DNA from: Rahnella ecdela
GTDB lineage: Bacteria; Pseudomonadota; Gammaproteobacteria; Enterobacterales; Enterobacteriaceae
Length of the DNA stretch: 64,000 nucleotides
Reading direction: 5' to 3'
NCBI RefSeq assembly: GCF_019049625.1
Contig: NZ_JAFMOY010000128.1
Coordinates: 179,550-243,549, forward strand
Shown: positions 1 to 12,348 of the stretch, piece by piece
Numbering within the stretch: position 1 is the stretch's first letter
Layout of the letters: each line of letters begins with the position of its first letter
Made by a program: the position numbers and the translations under genes
Notes under the pieces: generated by a model
Told to the model about the DNA's origin: nothing
Database searches by the model: none
The model's input: only the letters and a program-made list of their open reading frames with translations

Positions 1-156
1 TATGATTATTACCGCAGCGGAAAGGTCACGACGCGCGATCGCGTCAAAGCCAGCGAAGAACATAATATTGCGCTGAGCAACGGCGTGGATATCGACCACG
101 TTCCGCCAATGACCACCTCCGATCGCGGTCATAAATCCTCGACGCATAAAAAATAA
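1..156 (+). CDS. C-terminal end of an unidentified protein (partial)
   Basis: The window opens inside a reading frame (frame 1) that runs 51 codons to a TAA at 154-156. The tail is hydrophilic and ends in a basic His/Lys-rich stretch (..HKSSTHKK). There is no membrane segment and no motif I can assign with confidence; an IDHVPP string is faintly reminiscent of HNH-nuclease tails, but that is too little to name a function. It is followed at once by a strong hairpin terminator and faces yidR convergently. It is called real because it is open from the window edge and ends just before the terminator. Confidence 0.55.
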   Translation, partial: YDYYRSGKVTTRDRVKASEEHNIALSNGVDIDHVPPMTTSDRGHKSSTHKK

Positions 157-161
157 GCGTA

Positions 162-191
162 AAAAAACCGGCCTGATCTGGCCGGTTTTAT
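162..191. terminator. bidirectional Rho-independent terminator
   Basis: An inverted repeat AAAACCGGCC / GGCCGGTTTT with a 6-base loop is flanked by A-rich sequence on the left and T-rich sequence on the right. It can therefore serve both the partial + strand gene and the convergent yidR. Confidence 0.85.
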
Positions 192-198
192 AATGCAG

Positions 199-1464
199 TT
201 ACTGTATGTCGGTAACGAAAATCTGAGCAAACTCCCCGCACTGGCGCATAAACGCCACTTTGCTGCCATCCGGTGAAAACACCACAGCATCGGCGCAAGG
301 CGCAATCTCCGTTCTCTGCGTTAACCGCTGCAATGCACCTCTTTCAACATCAAGGCGCATCACGCTGTTATCGCAGACCAGGGCCAGCGATTTTCCGTCC
401 GGGCTCCAGCTGAATGCAGACTGAATCCCGATCTCCGAATGGCTGATCTGCACCGGTTCGCCGTCGTTGGGTGACACCGTCCAGACCTGAACCACATCAT
501 TTTTATCTTTCATCAGAAACGCAATCTGTGCGCCATCCGGCGACGCGCGCAGCCAGTGACGTGGTTGCAGGGCAATGCCCTTTTCGGTGAAAGTGAGCCG
601 TCTTTGCTTCACGCCCGCCGGTGGCGCTGGCAGCGTTTCAGTCGTGCCCTGTAAGGGTTTATCACCAGCCTTGCGGTAATCCGCATCGTTGTCTGGTAAA
701 TCCACCACAAAGATTTCAGGGTGCTTTTCGCCTTGTGCAGAAAGCGTGTCGCCGATAAAGGCCAGCGCCCAGCGCTGACGGGAACCGTTGGCTTTCGCAT
801 AACCTTCCTGCCCGATCCAGCCTTCTTCGTAAGCACGGTTGATGTCATCGCTGCCGGGCTGAGGATTTGCAGTGGTTTCGCTGACCAGCACACTGAAATG
901 GCTGCCGTCGTATTCACGGGGATGATGCTTTGGCGGCGTCACGGGAAAGCCGGAAAGGGCGACACCCACATTGCGCAGATCGAGAGCAGGATCGCGCTCA
1001 TGCAAAACATGGTCGTTATAGGTAAAGCTCAGCCGAGAACCGTCAGGACTAAAAACGTGAACATGCGTGCCGCCCCGCAGGGCTCCGGCGGTAAAAGGCG
1101 TGGTGATATCCATCGCATCCAGCGTGACCGCCTTTTCGTGCGCGGGCTCAGATACGATGACGCCGCGACGATGATGGAAATCATACTGCCAGCTGGCATC
1201 CGGATTTTCGGGTCCATGAATAAACGCATAACGGGCGGGCTCATCCGGACTGACCGTCACCACCCCCACGTGCGCGCCTTCTGTTGCCTGATAAAGCACT
1301 TGTGTCTCACCGGTTTCGACATTTACGCGCTCAATGGTTGAGCCGGTAAAAGAGCCGCCATGCGGACGCACGTCATAAACCAGCCACTGGCTGTCCGGCG
1401 TCCAGACGTTAATGTTGGTGAGCTGATGCCCGCGGGCATCAGAGGTTAATTGTTTTTCAGTCAT
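199..1464 (-). CDS. yidR: YidR, DUF3748 beta-propeller-like protein
   Basis: A 421-residue protein that matches my memory of E. coli YidR (about 415 aa) along its length. Shared landmarks are WTPDSQWLVYDVRP near the N-terminus, FIHGPENPD, YDFHHRRGVIV, GGTHVHVFSPDG and DAVVFSPDGSKVAFM. The repeated SPDG/WSPDG strings are typical of TolB/WD40-like propeller blades, as in oligogalacturonate lyase relatives. No signal peptide is visible. The biochemical role of the family is not established. As in E. coli it neighbours the dgo genes, so a link to sugar-acid metabolism is possible but is inference from position only. The ATG start has no strong ribosome binding site. Confidence 0.88.
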   Translation of the reverse strand: MTEKQLTSDARGHQLTNINVWTPDSQWLVYDVRPHGGSFTGSTIERVNVETGETQVLYQATEGAHVGVVTVSPDEPARYAFIHGPENPDASWQYDFHHRRGVIVSEPAHEKAVTLDAMDITTPFTAGALRGGTHVHVFSPDGSRLSFTYNDHVLHERDPALDLRNVGVALSGFPVTPPKHHPREYDGSHFSVLVSETTANPQPGSDDINRAYEEGWIGQEGYAKANGSRQRWALAFIGDTLSAQGEKHPEIFVVDLPDNDADYRKAGDKPLQGTTETLPAPPAGVKQRRLTFTEKGIALQPRHWLRASPDGAQIAFLMKDKNDVVQVWTVSPNDGEPVQISHSEIGIQSAFSWSPDGKSLALVCDNSVMRLDVERGALQRLTQRTEIAPCADAVVFSPDGSKVAFMRQCGEFAQIFVTDIQ

Positions 1465-1532
1465 GCGTTCAGGTGTGCCCTGCCGTTCAAGGAATGCCTA
1501 AGAATAGGGGACTCAAACGGCAGTGGCAATCT

Positions 1533-2828
1533 TCAGCAATCTCCGACGCGTTTCACTTCACCTACGAGGAAGATATAAGACAGCGCGCCCAGTAACGCGA
1601 CAACTGAAATATAGGTTAATGAAGGGGCAAAACCATAATCCTGCGCTAAATAGCCGACCACTAACGGAACGGTAATTCCGCCTAAACCACCTGCAAGATT
1701 AAATACGCCGCCAGTCAGTCCGATTAACCGGACCGGAGCTAATGAAGAAACCAGCGACCAGGTAATAGAGGCAAAACCATTGCCGAAGAATGCCAGTGCC
1801 ATTAATATCATGATCCACATCGGGTCATTAGTATAATTCGCGCCCATAATACAGGTGGATAATAACAGCCCGCAGATAATCGGTAATTTTCGTGCAAAGC
1901 CAATCGACTTCCCCTTTCGCACCAGTTTATCCGCTACCATGCCGGATAATAACACGCCGAAGAATGCGGCGAGGAAAGGTACGGTTGTCATAAACCCGGC
2001 AGTGAGCGCTGCAATGTGTTTTTCCTGAGTCAGATAATTGGGGAACCATGTCAGGAAGAACCACAAAGTCGATGCAACGGCGAATTGCCCTAAATACACA
2101 CCAACCAGTTTGCGGTTAAATACCAGTTTCCAGTCTGCTGCCGTGAGCGGCGTTCGTGCTTTTTTGTCCGCCGGTGCGTCCCCGTCAACCAGCCCGCCCC
2201 CCGCCCGGATATGCTCCAGTTCCTGAGCATTCACGTATTTGCACTTACGTGGCGACCGGTAAACCATGAAGAATATCAGCGACCAGATGATGCCGACGCC
2301 ACCGGTGATTATGAATACCCAGTGCCAGCTGAGCTTTTCCTGGATCCAGATAAGCAGAGGTGTCAGGAATGCCAGGCCGACAAACTGACCGGAGGTGAAG
2401 AAGCCCACCGCAGAAGCGCGTTCTTCCTCGGGGAACCAGCTGGTCACCATGCGATTATTGGTCGGAAATGCCGGAGCTTCGAACAGGCCCGTGACTGCCC
2501 GCAGACCAATCAGAGACGCTAAGCCGCCAGCGAACCCCTGAAAAAGGGTAGCGACTGACCAGCCGAAAATTGCGATAAAATAGGTAATCCTTGAGCCGAC
2601 GCGATCAAGGAACCAGCCGCCGGGGATCTGGCAGGCAGTATAGGTCCACGCAAAGGCCGAGAAAATATAGCCCATCTGCGTTTTGGTTATTCCAAATTCG
2701 TGCTGAATATGGGCAGACGCGACGGCCAGATTAGCGCGATCAACATAACAAATAACGACAGTAATGAAGATCATGAATAATGTGACGTAACGTCTTTTTG
2801 TTGGTTTGACTTGTAGGGTCGTATCCAT
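1533..2828 (-). CDS. dgoT: D-galactonate/H+ symporter (MFS)
   Basis: A 431-residue major facilitator superfamily protein with about 12 hydrophobic segments, near-identical in many stretches to E. coli DgoT (anion:cation symporter subfamily). Residues D30, R31, R110 and E117 correspond, after a 16-residue offset, to the D46, R47, R126 and E133 that I recall as the proton and galactonate coupling residues of DgoT. It imports D-galactonate across the inner membrane using the proton gradient. It is the last gene of the dgo operon and is separated from dgoD by a 213-bp gap that holds a palindromic repeat, which may change transcript stability between the enzyme genes and the transporter gene. Confidence 0.95.
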   Translation of the reverse strand: MDTTLQVKPTKRRYVTLFMIFITVVICYVDRANLAVASAHIQHEFGITKTQMGYIFSAFAWTYTACQIPGGWFLDRVGSRITYFIAIFGWSVATLFQGFAGGLASLIGLRAVTGLFEAPAFPTNNRMVTSWFPEEERASAVGFFTSGQFVGLAFLTPLLIWIQEKLSWHWVFIITGGVGIIWSLIFFMVYRSPRKCKYVNAQELEHIRAGGGLVDGDAPADKKARTPLTAADWKLVFNRKLVGVYLGQFAVASTLWFFLTWFPNYLTQEKHIAALTAGFMTTVPFLAAFFGVLLSGMVADKLVRKGKSIGFARKLPIICGLLLSTCIMGANYTNDPMWIMILMALAFFGNGFASITWSLVSSLAPVRLIGLTGGVFNLAGGLGGITVPLVVGYLAQDYGFAPSLTYISVVALLGALSYIFLVGEVKRVGDC

Positions 2829-2916
2829 TATTTATTTCCTGGTAATGGTTATAGTATAGAGCAGACGTAAGCGTGACTCAGAGTTTTCCTGATATTTTTT
2901 ATAATTACTTAATTTA

Positions 2917-3041
2917 TTACCTTAAATCATATTGACGTTTTCAAGGCGGCAATTGAATAAATCCCCTGGAGCTTACTTAAATAAGTAATCTGGGTGAATG
3001 AAAGCAGCCAACGCAGAGGACGTTCAAAAGATGACAGGTAA
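2917..3041. repeat. interspersed palindromic repeat (Yersiniaceae-type, ~125 bp)
   Basis: Short terminal inverted repeats TTACCT (2917-2922) and AGGTAA (3036-3041) bound a segment with a central dyad GAGCTTACTTAAATAAGTAA, followed by a GTGAATGAAAGCAGCCAACG-like arm. It shares the GAGCTTACT core and the flanking GGC(A/G)GCAA...GCAG(C)(C/T)AACG arms with the element at 33597-33704. I recognise it as a degenerate copy of a non-coding repeat scattered through Yersinia, Serratia and relatives. It abuts the dgoD stop codon. The small reading frames across it are not believable genes. Confidence 0.7.
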
Positions 3042-4190
3042 TTACCATTCAGCGACAGCACCGTCCGGATAACGCCACAATGGGTTTCTCCAGTCAGGTG
3101 CATTTTTACTTCTTTCAATCACCAACTCTTCATTAATTTCTACGCCAAGACCCGGTTTATTTAAGGGATAGAAATAACCGTTGGTCATTTTAAAATCGTC
3201 TTTATTAATAACGAAATCGAGTAACTCCGCGCCCTTATTATAATGAATGCCCATACTTTGTTCCTGAAGCACGGCATTGCGTGATACGAAATCAAGATGT
3301 AGACAGGAAGCCAGCGCAATCGGTCCGAGCGGACAATGTGGCGCCAGCGCGACATCATAAGATTCCGCCATCGCGGCAATTTTGAAGCATTCGGTAATCC
3401 CGCCCGCGTGCGACAAATCAGGTTGCACAATTGCCAGACCGCCATCCGCCAGGACACGTTTGAAATCGAAGCGTGAGAACATACGTTCACCTGCCGCAAT
3501 CGGAATATGTGTTTGCGCGGCAAGACGCGGGTAATATTCGGCCTGCTCAGCCAGCACCGGCTCTTCGATAAACAGCGGGCGGTAAGGCTCGAGTTCTTTG
3601 ATCAGGATTTTCGCCATCGGCGCGCTGACGCGACCATGGAAATCCAGACCAAATTCAATTTCGTTGCCAAACTCAGCGCGAATTTGCGCGGCCTGCGCAA
3701 CAGCACCATCTACCTGACGGGCGTTTTCAATAATGCCCATTTCTTCACAACCGTTTAGCTTGAACGTATCAAATCCGATGGCGCGTAGTTTATTGATGCC
3801 ATCAATCAGTTCGGAAGGCCGGTCACCGCCCACCCAGCTGTATGCTTTGATTTTATCGCGCACAAGACCGCCCAAAAGCTGGTAAACCGGTACGCCCAGT
3901 GCTTTACCTTTAATGTCCCACAGCGCCTGGTCGATACCCGAAATGGCGCTCATCAGGATCGGGCCGCCGCGATAAAATCCGCCGCGATACAGGGTCTGCC
4001 ATATGTCGTTGATACGCGCCGGATCCTGCCCGATAACGTATTCGCTCAGCTCATGAACCGCCGCCTCGACGCTGCGCGCACGCCCTTCGATAACCGGTTC
4101 GCCCCAGCCGGTAATGCCTTCATCGGTTTCAATCTTCAGAAACATCCAGCGCGGCGGCAGGCGGTAAGTGGTCAGTTTGGTCACTTTCAT
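3042..4190 (-). CDS. dgoD: D-galactonate dehydratase
   Basis: A 382-residue enolase-superfamily enzyme, the same length as E. coli DgoD. It converts D-galactonate to 2-dehydro-3-deoxy-D-galactonate in the cytoplasm. All the catalytic and Mg-binding positions expected for DgoD are present: D183 and H185 (GLDFHGR), E209 (FIEEP), E235 (AAGERM) and H285 (APHCPLGP). The N-terminal capping domain is residues ~1-110 and the barrel follows. The start overlaps the dgoA stop by four bases, so translation is probably coupled. It is the third enzyme gene of the dgoR-K-A-D-T operon. Confidence 0.96.
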   Translation of the reverse strand: MKVTKLTTYRLPPRWMFLKIETDEGITGWGEPVIEGRARSVEAAVHELSEYVIGQDPARINDIWQTLYRGGFYRGGPILMSAISGIDQALWDIKGKALGVPVYQLLGGLVRDKIKAYSWVGGDRPSELIDGINKLRAIGFDTFKLNGCEEMGIIENARQVDGAVAQAAQIRAEFGNEIEFGLDFHGRVSAPMAKILIKELEPYRPLFIEEPVLAEQAEYYPRLAAQTHIPIAAGERMFSRFDFKRVLADGGLAIVQPDLSHAGGITECFKIAAMAESYDVALAPHCPLGPIALASCLHLDFVSRNAVLQEQSMGIHYNKGAELLDFVINKDDFKMTNGYFYPLNKPGLGVEINEELVIERSKNAPDWRNPLWRYPDGAVAEW

Positions 4191-4804
4191 TGTGTTGCGT
4201 CCTTATAAGCCTGGATAAATGCTTTGGCCCTGAGCGACGTCGTTTCTGGCGTCTGGCCTGCGCGATATAAATCGCTGCCGAGTCCTGCTCCGGCACAGCC
4301 CGCGCTGAGATAAATCGCCAGATTTTCCGGCGTCACACCGCCGACAGCAAAGACCGGGACACGGGCGGGCAAAACCGCTTTCAGCGCTTTGATGTAGTCC
4401 GGACCGAATGCGGATGAAGGGAAGATTTTCAGCGCCTGCGCTCCGGCTTCCAGCGCCGTAAAGGCTTCGGTGGCGGTCGCGCAACCGGCGCAAACTGTCA
4501 TGCCCAGCTCAATGGCACGGCGGATAACCTGCGGATTAATATTCGGTGTAACCACCAGTTTGCTGCCAAGCGAATGAAGCATATCGACCTGTTGCGGTTC
4601 CAGCACCGTACCCGCGCCTAAAAGCGCACGTGCGCCGAAAGTGCTGACTGCCAGTCTGATACTTTCCTGCCAGTCCGGTGAATTGAGCGGGATTTCTACC
4701 GCGTCAAAACCGGCCTCCAGCAGGACGGAAATATGCTGGTTCACTTCCTGCGGACGGATGCCGCGCAGAATGCCGATCAGCGGGATTTTAGTCGCCCATT
4801 GCAT
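4187..4804 (-). CDS. dgoA: 2-dehydro-3-deoxy-6-phosphogalactonate aldolase
   Basis: A 205-residue class I aldolase of the KDPG/KDPGal family, the same length as E. coli DgoA. It splits KDPGal into pyruvate and glyceraldehyde-3-phosphate. The Schiff-base lysine is K126 (QALKIFPSS) and the general acid/base glutamate is E37 (AVEIPLNSP). In E. coli dgoA and dgoD were once annotated as one bifunctional gene; here, as there, they are separate but overlap by four bases. The start overlaps the end of dgoK by 17 bases. Confidence 0.96.
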   Translation of the reverse strand: MQWATKIPLIGILRGIRPQEVNQHISVLLEAGFDAVEIPLNSPDWQESIRLAVSTFGARALLGAGTVLEPQQVDMLHSLGSKLVVTPNINPQVIRRAIELGMTVCAGCATATEAFTALEAGAQALKIFPSSAFGPDYIKALKAVLPARVPVFAVGGVTPENLAIYLSAGCAGAGLGSDLYRAGQTPETTSLRAKAFIQAYKDATQ

Positions 4805-5678
4805 TTACGATCCTCCTTATACCTGATTGAAAAGCCTGATCGCCGTCGAAAGCCTGCCATCTGACACCCGCCAGACTCAGTGCCTGTGCGTAGCGTTCGG
4901 TCAGTTGCGGATTGCCAATGATTGTGACCGATTGCTGATGGCCAAAAAGCCGGAGCATTTGAGCGACTTCACTGCCAATCAGCAGCCCGGAAAGCCAGTC
5001 ACTGACGGCGGATTTATCCAGCCGGTTCAGCACATGCGCGGCACGCACTTCGAATAAGCGGCCGGTGATGTCCGGCTGGCTGAAACCGGTGCTGAGCCCC
5101 TGATGGAAAACGTCACCGGCAGATTGCTGCGCGGGTAAACCTTTGCCGAGAAGCGAATGGCTCATCAGGAGATGGTGAAGTTCGCCAGTCATTGCCGTGC
5201 GAAAATCTCGAATCTGACTGCCGTCGGTCTCAACCCATTTGCTGTGGGTGCCGGGCATCAGATAAAGAGAAGCGGGAGAATCGTGAAGCGCACCGAGCAG
5301 TTGTGTTTCTTCGCCGCGCATAACATTGCAGTTATCGGCACGATTGATGCAAATTCCCGGCACAATCCATGCTTTTGCCGGTAATGCGGCGCTGACGGGA
5401 AAAAGATGCTGCCCGAGGGCATCGAGAGAAACTGGCGCGGGCAGATAAGGCACATCCACCCAGCCGGCATTGCTGCCAATCATCCCCGCCATAATCACGG
5501 GCAGTTTTAAGGACTGCCACGGTGCAATTATGTCGTTAAATACCTGTTGTGGCGTGGTGCCTTCCAGCCGGGTAATTCCGCGTTCTGAGCGGACTTGCGC
5601 GGTACATTCTCCCTGCTGGTACAAAAAGGCGCGCAGGTTGGTTGAACCCCAGTCCAGCGCGATATAGCTTGCTGTCAT
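4788..5678 (-). CDS. dgoK: 2-dehydro-3-deoxygalactonokinase
   Basis: A 296-residue DgoK-family kinase that phosphorylates 2-dehydro-3-deoxygalactonate at position 6 with ATP, giving the substrate for DgoA. The N-terminal IALDWGSTNLR resembles the phosphate-1 loop of the sugar-kinase/actin fold. A second glycine-rich PGTHSKWV stretch near the middle is a DgoK hallmark. The start overlaps the end of dgoR by four bases and its own end overlaps dgoA, so the whole dgo operon is tightly packed and probably translationally coupled. Confidence 0.94.
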   Translation of the reverse strand: MTASYIALDWGSTNLRAFLYQQGECTAQVRSERGITRLEGTTPQQVFNDIIAPWQSLKLPVIMAGMIGSNAGWVDVPYLPAPVSLDALGQHLFPVSAALPAKAWIVPGICINRADNCNVMRGEETQLLGALHDSPASLYLMPGTHSKWVETDGSQIRDFRTAMTGELHHLLMSHSLLGKGLPAQQSAGDVFHQGLSTGFSQPDITGRLFEVRAAHVLNRLDKSAVSDWLSGLLIGSEVAQMLRLFGHQQSVTIIGNPQLTERYAQALSLAGVRWQAFDGDQAFQSGIRRIVNAMGD

Positions 5679-6373
5679 GTAATGTCCTTGAGTCGTTTCG
5701 TCGAAGAGGCAATCATTTTCATGGCCGCCTGCTCCGCCGCGTTGGCATCCTGATGCCGGATGGCGTGGAACAATTCCTGATGTTCCTGCAACGTCACCGG
5801 CATGTTGTCGTCATCCGGCATGTACGTTCTTTCAAACACAGCCCGTTGTAATGAGCTGATGGCGATACTCAGCTGCTGTAAAACCGGGTTATGAACTGCC
5901 GCCAACACCGCTTCATGGAAGCAAATATCCGCTTCGTTAAACGCGTCCCTGTCCTGATGATTAGCAATCATGTTGTTCAATGCTTCTTCGATCACCGCCA
6001 GTTCGCCGGAGGTCGCACGTTCGGCAGCCCAGCGGGCAATTGTCGGCTCAACCAGGTTACGCACTTCACTCATGGCGGCGATCAGGCGCGGGTCGTAATC
6101 ACTGGCCAGGACCCATTGCAGAACATCGGTATCGAGGTAATTCCACTGACTACGCGGGCTGACAAACGCGCCGCGATAGCGCTTGATTTCGACCAGCCGT
6201 TTCGCCGTCAGTGAGCGCAGAACTTCGCGGATAATGTTGCGCGAGGTATCGAACTGCTCACAAAGTTCCATTTCAGAAGGCAGCGCCGCGCCGGGAATGT
6301 ATTTTCCGCTGACAATTTGCTGCCCCATTTCGAGGACCAGACGATCGGTTTTGCTAAGTTCTTGTGAAGACAT
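5675..6373 (-). CDS. dgoR: DgoR, GntR/FCD-family repressor of the dgo operon
   Basis: A 232-residue GntR-family regulator of the FadR subfamily (E. coli DgoR is about 229 aa). The winged helix-turn-helix is residues ~8-75 (GAALPSEMELCEQFDTSRNI), followed by an all-helical FCD effector domain with conserved Asp/His metal or ligand positions (ICFHEAVLAA). It is the first gene of the operon that it is expected to repress, with galactonate as the likely inducer. Two matching operators lie 106-138 bases upstream. The first ATG is used; the sequence before it is GC-poor with no perfect Shine-Dalgarno. Confidence 0.93.
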   Translation of the reverse strand: MSSQELSKTDRLVLEMGQQIVSGKYIPGAALPSEMELCEQFDTSRNIIREVLRSLTAKRLVEIKRYRGAFVSPRSQWNYLDTDVLQWVLASDYDPRLIAAMSEVRNLVEPTIARWAAERATSGELAVIEEALNNMIANHQDRDAFNEADICFHEAVLAAVHNPVLQQLSIAISSLQRAVFERTYMPDDDNMPVTLQEHQELFHAIRHQDANAAEQAAMKMIASSTKRLKDIT

Positions 6374-6479
6374 AAATACTCCGGGGCTGAAGGATAAAAT
6401 CTTACTTTACCGCTCAGACCCTTTCCGGTCTCTGGATTGCTGCACAATCTTGCAAGCCGCCATGCTGAATACGTGGATA

Positions 6480-6511
6480 TAGTAGTACCAAATAGTTATT
6501 TTGTACTACAA
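6480..6511. promoter_or_regulatory. paired DgoR-type operators upstream of dgoR
   Basis: Two 11-base sites, TAGTAGTACCA (6480-6490) and TTGTACTACAA (6501-6511), each fit TNGTNNNACNA, the FadR-subfamily GntR operator pattern. Their centres are 21 bases apart, about two helical turns. Together they also form one larger dyad. They lie in the 259-base gap between yidA and dgoR, where the dgo promoter must be. Confidence 0.75.
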
Positions 6512-6632
6512 TCCAGATCACAAAACAGACAATCCGCATTTATTCGCCGGAAAGGTACTTTCAGGGGGAGGAAAAGACGTGACGAAACGGCCTGCTTTCA
6601 TGATGAAAACAAGCCGGGAAGATCAGGAGGGA

Positions 6633-7448
6633 TTAATGGCCTAAGACGAACTTATTCACGGCAAACGCCACACCGTCTTCGGTGTTGGTTTTAGTGACGA
6701 ACTGGCTGACGGCTTTGACACTGTCGAGCGCATTACCCATCGCAACGCCAATACCGGCGTATTCCAGCATGGCAATATCGTTTTCCTGATCGCCCAGCGT
6801 CATCACGTTCTCACGTGAAAGGCCCAGTTTTTCCGCCAGCACTTTCACGCCTTCGCCTTTATTGACGCGTTTATCCAGAATTTCGAGGAAATACGGCGAG
6901 CTTTTCATAATGGTGTAGCGTTCTCTGGCTTCGGCCGGAAGCTGGCTTATAGCGCGATCCAGCAATTCGGGATCATCAATCATCATGACTTTCGGGAAAG
7001 TCAGCGCCGGATCCATTTCTTCTGCCGGACAGAATTGTAACAGAATGCCGGTGGTGAAAGATTCATGTACGCTGTACTTGCTGATGAAGCGGTTGGCAGT
7101 AAACAGGTCGGTTTTGGTCAGTGCATGGAAATGCACACCGAGGTCACGCGCCAGTTTTTCAAAGTAGTGATAATCTTCAATGCTGAGAGATACTTCGGCA
7201 ATCACGCTGCCATCTTTGGCATTATGCACAAGCGCACCGTTGTTGGTAATGCAGTAACATCCATCCTGCTGTAAATCCAGTTCCATCAGATAACGCTGTA
7301 CACCGACGAACGGACGCCCGGTCGCCAGAACGATTTGCACACCTTTCGCCCGTGCTTCTGACAACGCTTTTTTAACGGCAGGTGTCACTTCATGCTGCGG
7401 ATTGAGCAACGTCCCGTCCATATCAATTGCAATTAATTCAATAGCCAT
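6633..7448 (-). CDS. yidA: YidA, HAD-superfamily sugar phosphatase
   Basis: A 271-residue Cof-type (class IIB) haloacid dehalogenase phosphatase, E. coli YidA being 270 aa. Motif I is IDMDGTLLN (nucleophile D9, acid D11), motif II ATGRP (~43), motif III K197-N-GEG-type VNKGEGV, and motif IV GDQENDIAML. The large C2B cap sits between motifs II and III. YidA dephosphorylates small sugar phosphates in vitro, including erythrose-4-phosphate and alpha-glucose-1-phosphate; the physiological substrate is unclear. It is in the same orientation as gyrB upstream but is separated from it by a strong terminator, so it needs its own promoter. Confidence 0.94.
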   Translation of the reverse strand: MAIELIAIDMDGTLLNPQHEVTPAVKKALSEARAKGVQIVLATGRPFVGVQRYLMELDLQQDGCYCITNNGALVHNAKDGSVIAEVSLSIEDYHYFEKLARDLGVHFHALTKTDLFTANRFISKYSVHESFTTGILLQFCPAEEMDPALTFPKVMMIDDPELLDRAISQLPAEARERYTIMKSSPYFLEILDKRVNKGEGVKVLAEKLGLSRENVMTLGDQENDIAMLEYAGIGVAMGNALDSVKAVSQFVTKTNTEDGVAFAVNKFVLGH

Positions 7449-7534
7449 AGCATCCTCAGAGTTTAAGAAATCTTCCTCAATGCTATCGCGATTACCCGCT
7501 GTAAAGCCAGCCGGAATGCGGGTTGCAACAGACG

Positions 7535-7572
7535 AAAAAAAGCCCGAAGCGGTTTCCCGTTTCGGACTCTTT
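7535..7572 (-). terminator. gyrB terminator
   Basis: On the - strand the stem GTCCGAAACGG / CCGCTTCGGGC with a GAAA loop is followed by seven T residues, 18 bases after the gyrB stop. Confidence 0.88.
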
Positions 7573-7589
7573 ATCAGCTCAGACCGTTA

Positions 7590-11112
<3,523 letters not shown>

Positions 11113-11243
11113 CTACATCCATTCCAGGGCGTCATCGTCGCAGCCAGTTTGCGTGCGGACAGCGCACAGCAAGCGGAGCGTACTCAGGTACGTGAGCATT
11201 GCGAGCACTGCCCAATCGCAAAATGACAAGTAAGATAGCCCGA
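11113..11243. repeat. palindromic repeat inserted between dnaN and recF
   Basis: The 131-base gap holds a dyad whose core is CGTACTCAGGTACG (11178-11191), with longer imperfect arms AGCGCACAGCAAGCGGAG on the left and TGAGCATTGCGAGCACTG on the right. The arrangement (AGCAAGCGGAGCGTAC...GTACGTGAGCATTGCGAGC) resembles intergenic palindromes that I recall from Serratia and Rahnella genomes. It is not protein coding. It sits inside the dnaA-dnaN-recF-gyrB operon, where E. coli has no spacer. Confidence 0.65.
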
Positions 11244-12344
11244 TCAGAGCCTCATCGGCATGACGACGTACGCCGCCGACTGGCTTGCTGCGTCTTCGAT
11301 CTGCACACTCGAGACAGAGTCCGTCAGCAGCAGATTTACGTCTTCGCACTTAAGCGCATTGAGCACATCAAGCACGTAACTGACGTTAAAGCCGATTTCC
11401 ATTTCGGTGCCTTCGTAGCCGACATCCAGAATTTCTTCTGCTTCTTCCTGTTCCGGGTTATTCGCGGTGATTTTCAGCTGGTTATGGCTGACATACAAAC
11501 GCACGCCACGGAATTTTTCATTAGACAGGATCGCTGCACGGGCAAACGCCTGTTTCAGCAAATCGCAGCCAGCCTGCAGGGTTTTGTCCGGATTTTTCGG
11601 CAATACGCGGCGATAGTCAGGGAAACGACCGTCAACCAGTTTGGAGGTAAAGATAAAGTCGCCGACGTGTGCACGGATATTATTGCTGCCGATTTGCAAC
11701 TGCAATGTGGTGTCACCGCCATCAAGCAGACGCACCAGTTCCATCACGCCTTTACGCGGCACGATCACCGAATGCGACGGCAGAGTCTGGCCGATTGGCA
11801 TGGAACACACAGCCAGTCGGTGACCGTCGGTCGCAACAGTACGCAGTTCTTCACCTTCGGTTTCGAACAGCATGCCGTTTAAATAGTAACGTACGTCCTG
11901 ATGCGCCATGGAAAACTGCGTGGCTTCGATCAGACGTTTCAACGTGGCCTGCGGCAGGGTGAATTCCACCTCGCTTTGCCAGTCGTCGAGATTAGGGAAA
12001 TCTGTGGCCGGTAAGGTCGACAGCGAGAAACGGCTGCGGCCTGATTTTACCAGCATGCGGTCACCGTCGAGAGCGACGGAAATTTCCGCGCCTTCAGGCA
12101 ATCCCCGACAGATATCAAAGAATTTACGCGCCGGCACCGTGGTGGCACCCGCTTCATGTGGCTGAGACAGCGCGACTTTCGCCACCATCTCCATTTCCAA
12201 ATCCGTCCCGGTCAGCGACAACGCGCCATCCGTCACCTGTAATAACAGGTTACCCAGAATAGGCAACGTTGGTCGTCCACCCAGCGGGCTACTGACCTGT
12301 TGCAGTGGTTTCAGCAAATGCTCACGTTCAACAATAAATTTCAT
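11244..12344 (-). CDS. dnaN: DNA polymerase III beta sliding clamp
   Basis: A 366-residue clamp subunit, the same length as E. coli DnaN, dimerising into a ring that tethers polymerase III and many partners to DNA. The start MKFIVEREHLLKPLQQVSSPLGGRP and the end AAYVVMPMRL are family-standard; the C-terminal MPMRL residues help form the hydrophobic partner-binding cleft. Three similar ~120-residue domains follow each other. It begins four bases after dnaA, so it is cotranscribed with the initiator gene and probably translationally linked. Confidence 0.98.
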   Translation of the reverse strand: MKFIVEREHLLKPLQQVSSPLGGRPTLPILGNLLLQVTDGALSLTGTDLEMEMVAKVALSQPHEAGATTVPARKFFDICRGLPEGAEISVALDGDRMLVKSGRSRFSLSTLPATDFPNLDDWQSEVEFTLPQATLKRLIEATQFSMAHQDVRYYLNGMLFETEGEELRTVATDGHRLAVCSMPIGQTLPSHSVIVPRKGVMELVRLLDGGDTTLQLQIGSNNIRAHVGDFIFTSKLVDGRFPDYRRVLPKNPDKTLQAGCDLLKQAFARAAILSNEKFRGVRLYVSHNQLKITANNPEQEEAEEILDVGYEGTEMEIGFNVSYVLDVLNALKCEDVNLLLTDSVSSVQIEDAASQSAAYVVMPMRL

Positions 12345-12348
12345 AGCG

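Noticed and set aside
11199..11882. 227-codon + strand frame opposite dnaN, and similar long frames opposite gyrB, yidA, pst and atp genes
   Set aside because: All are shadows of conserved - strand genes without independent support.
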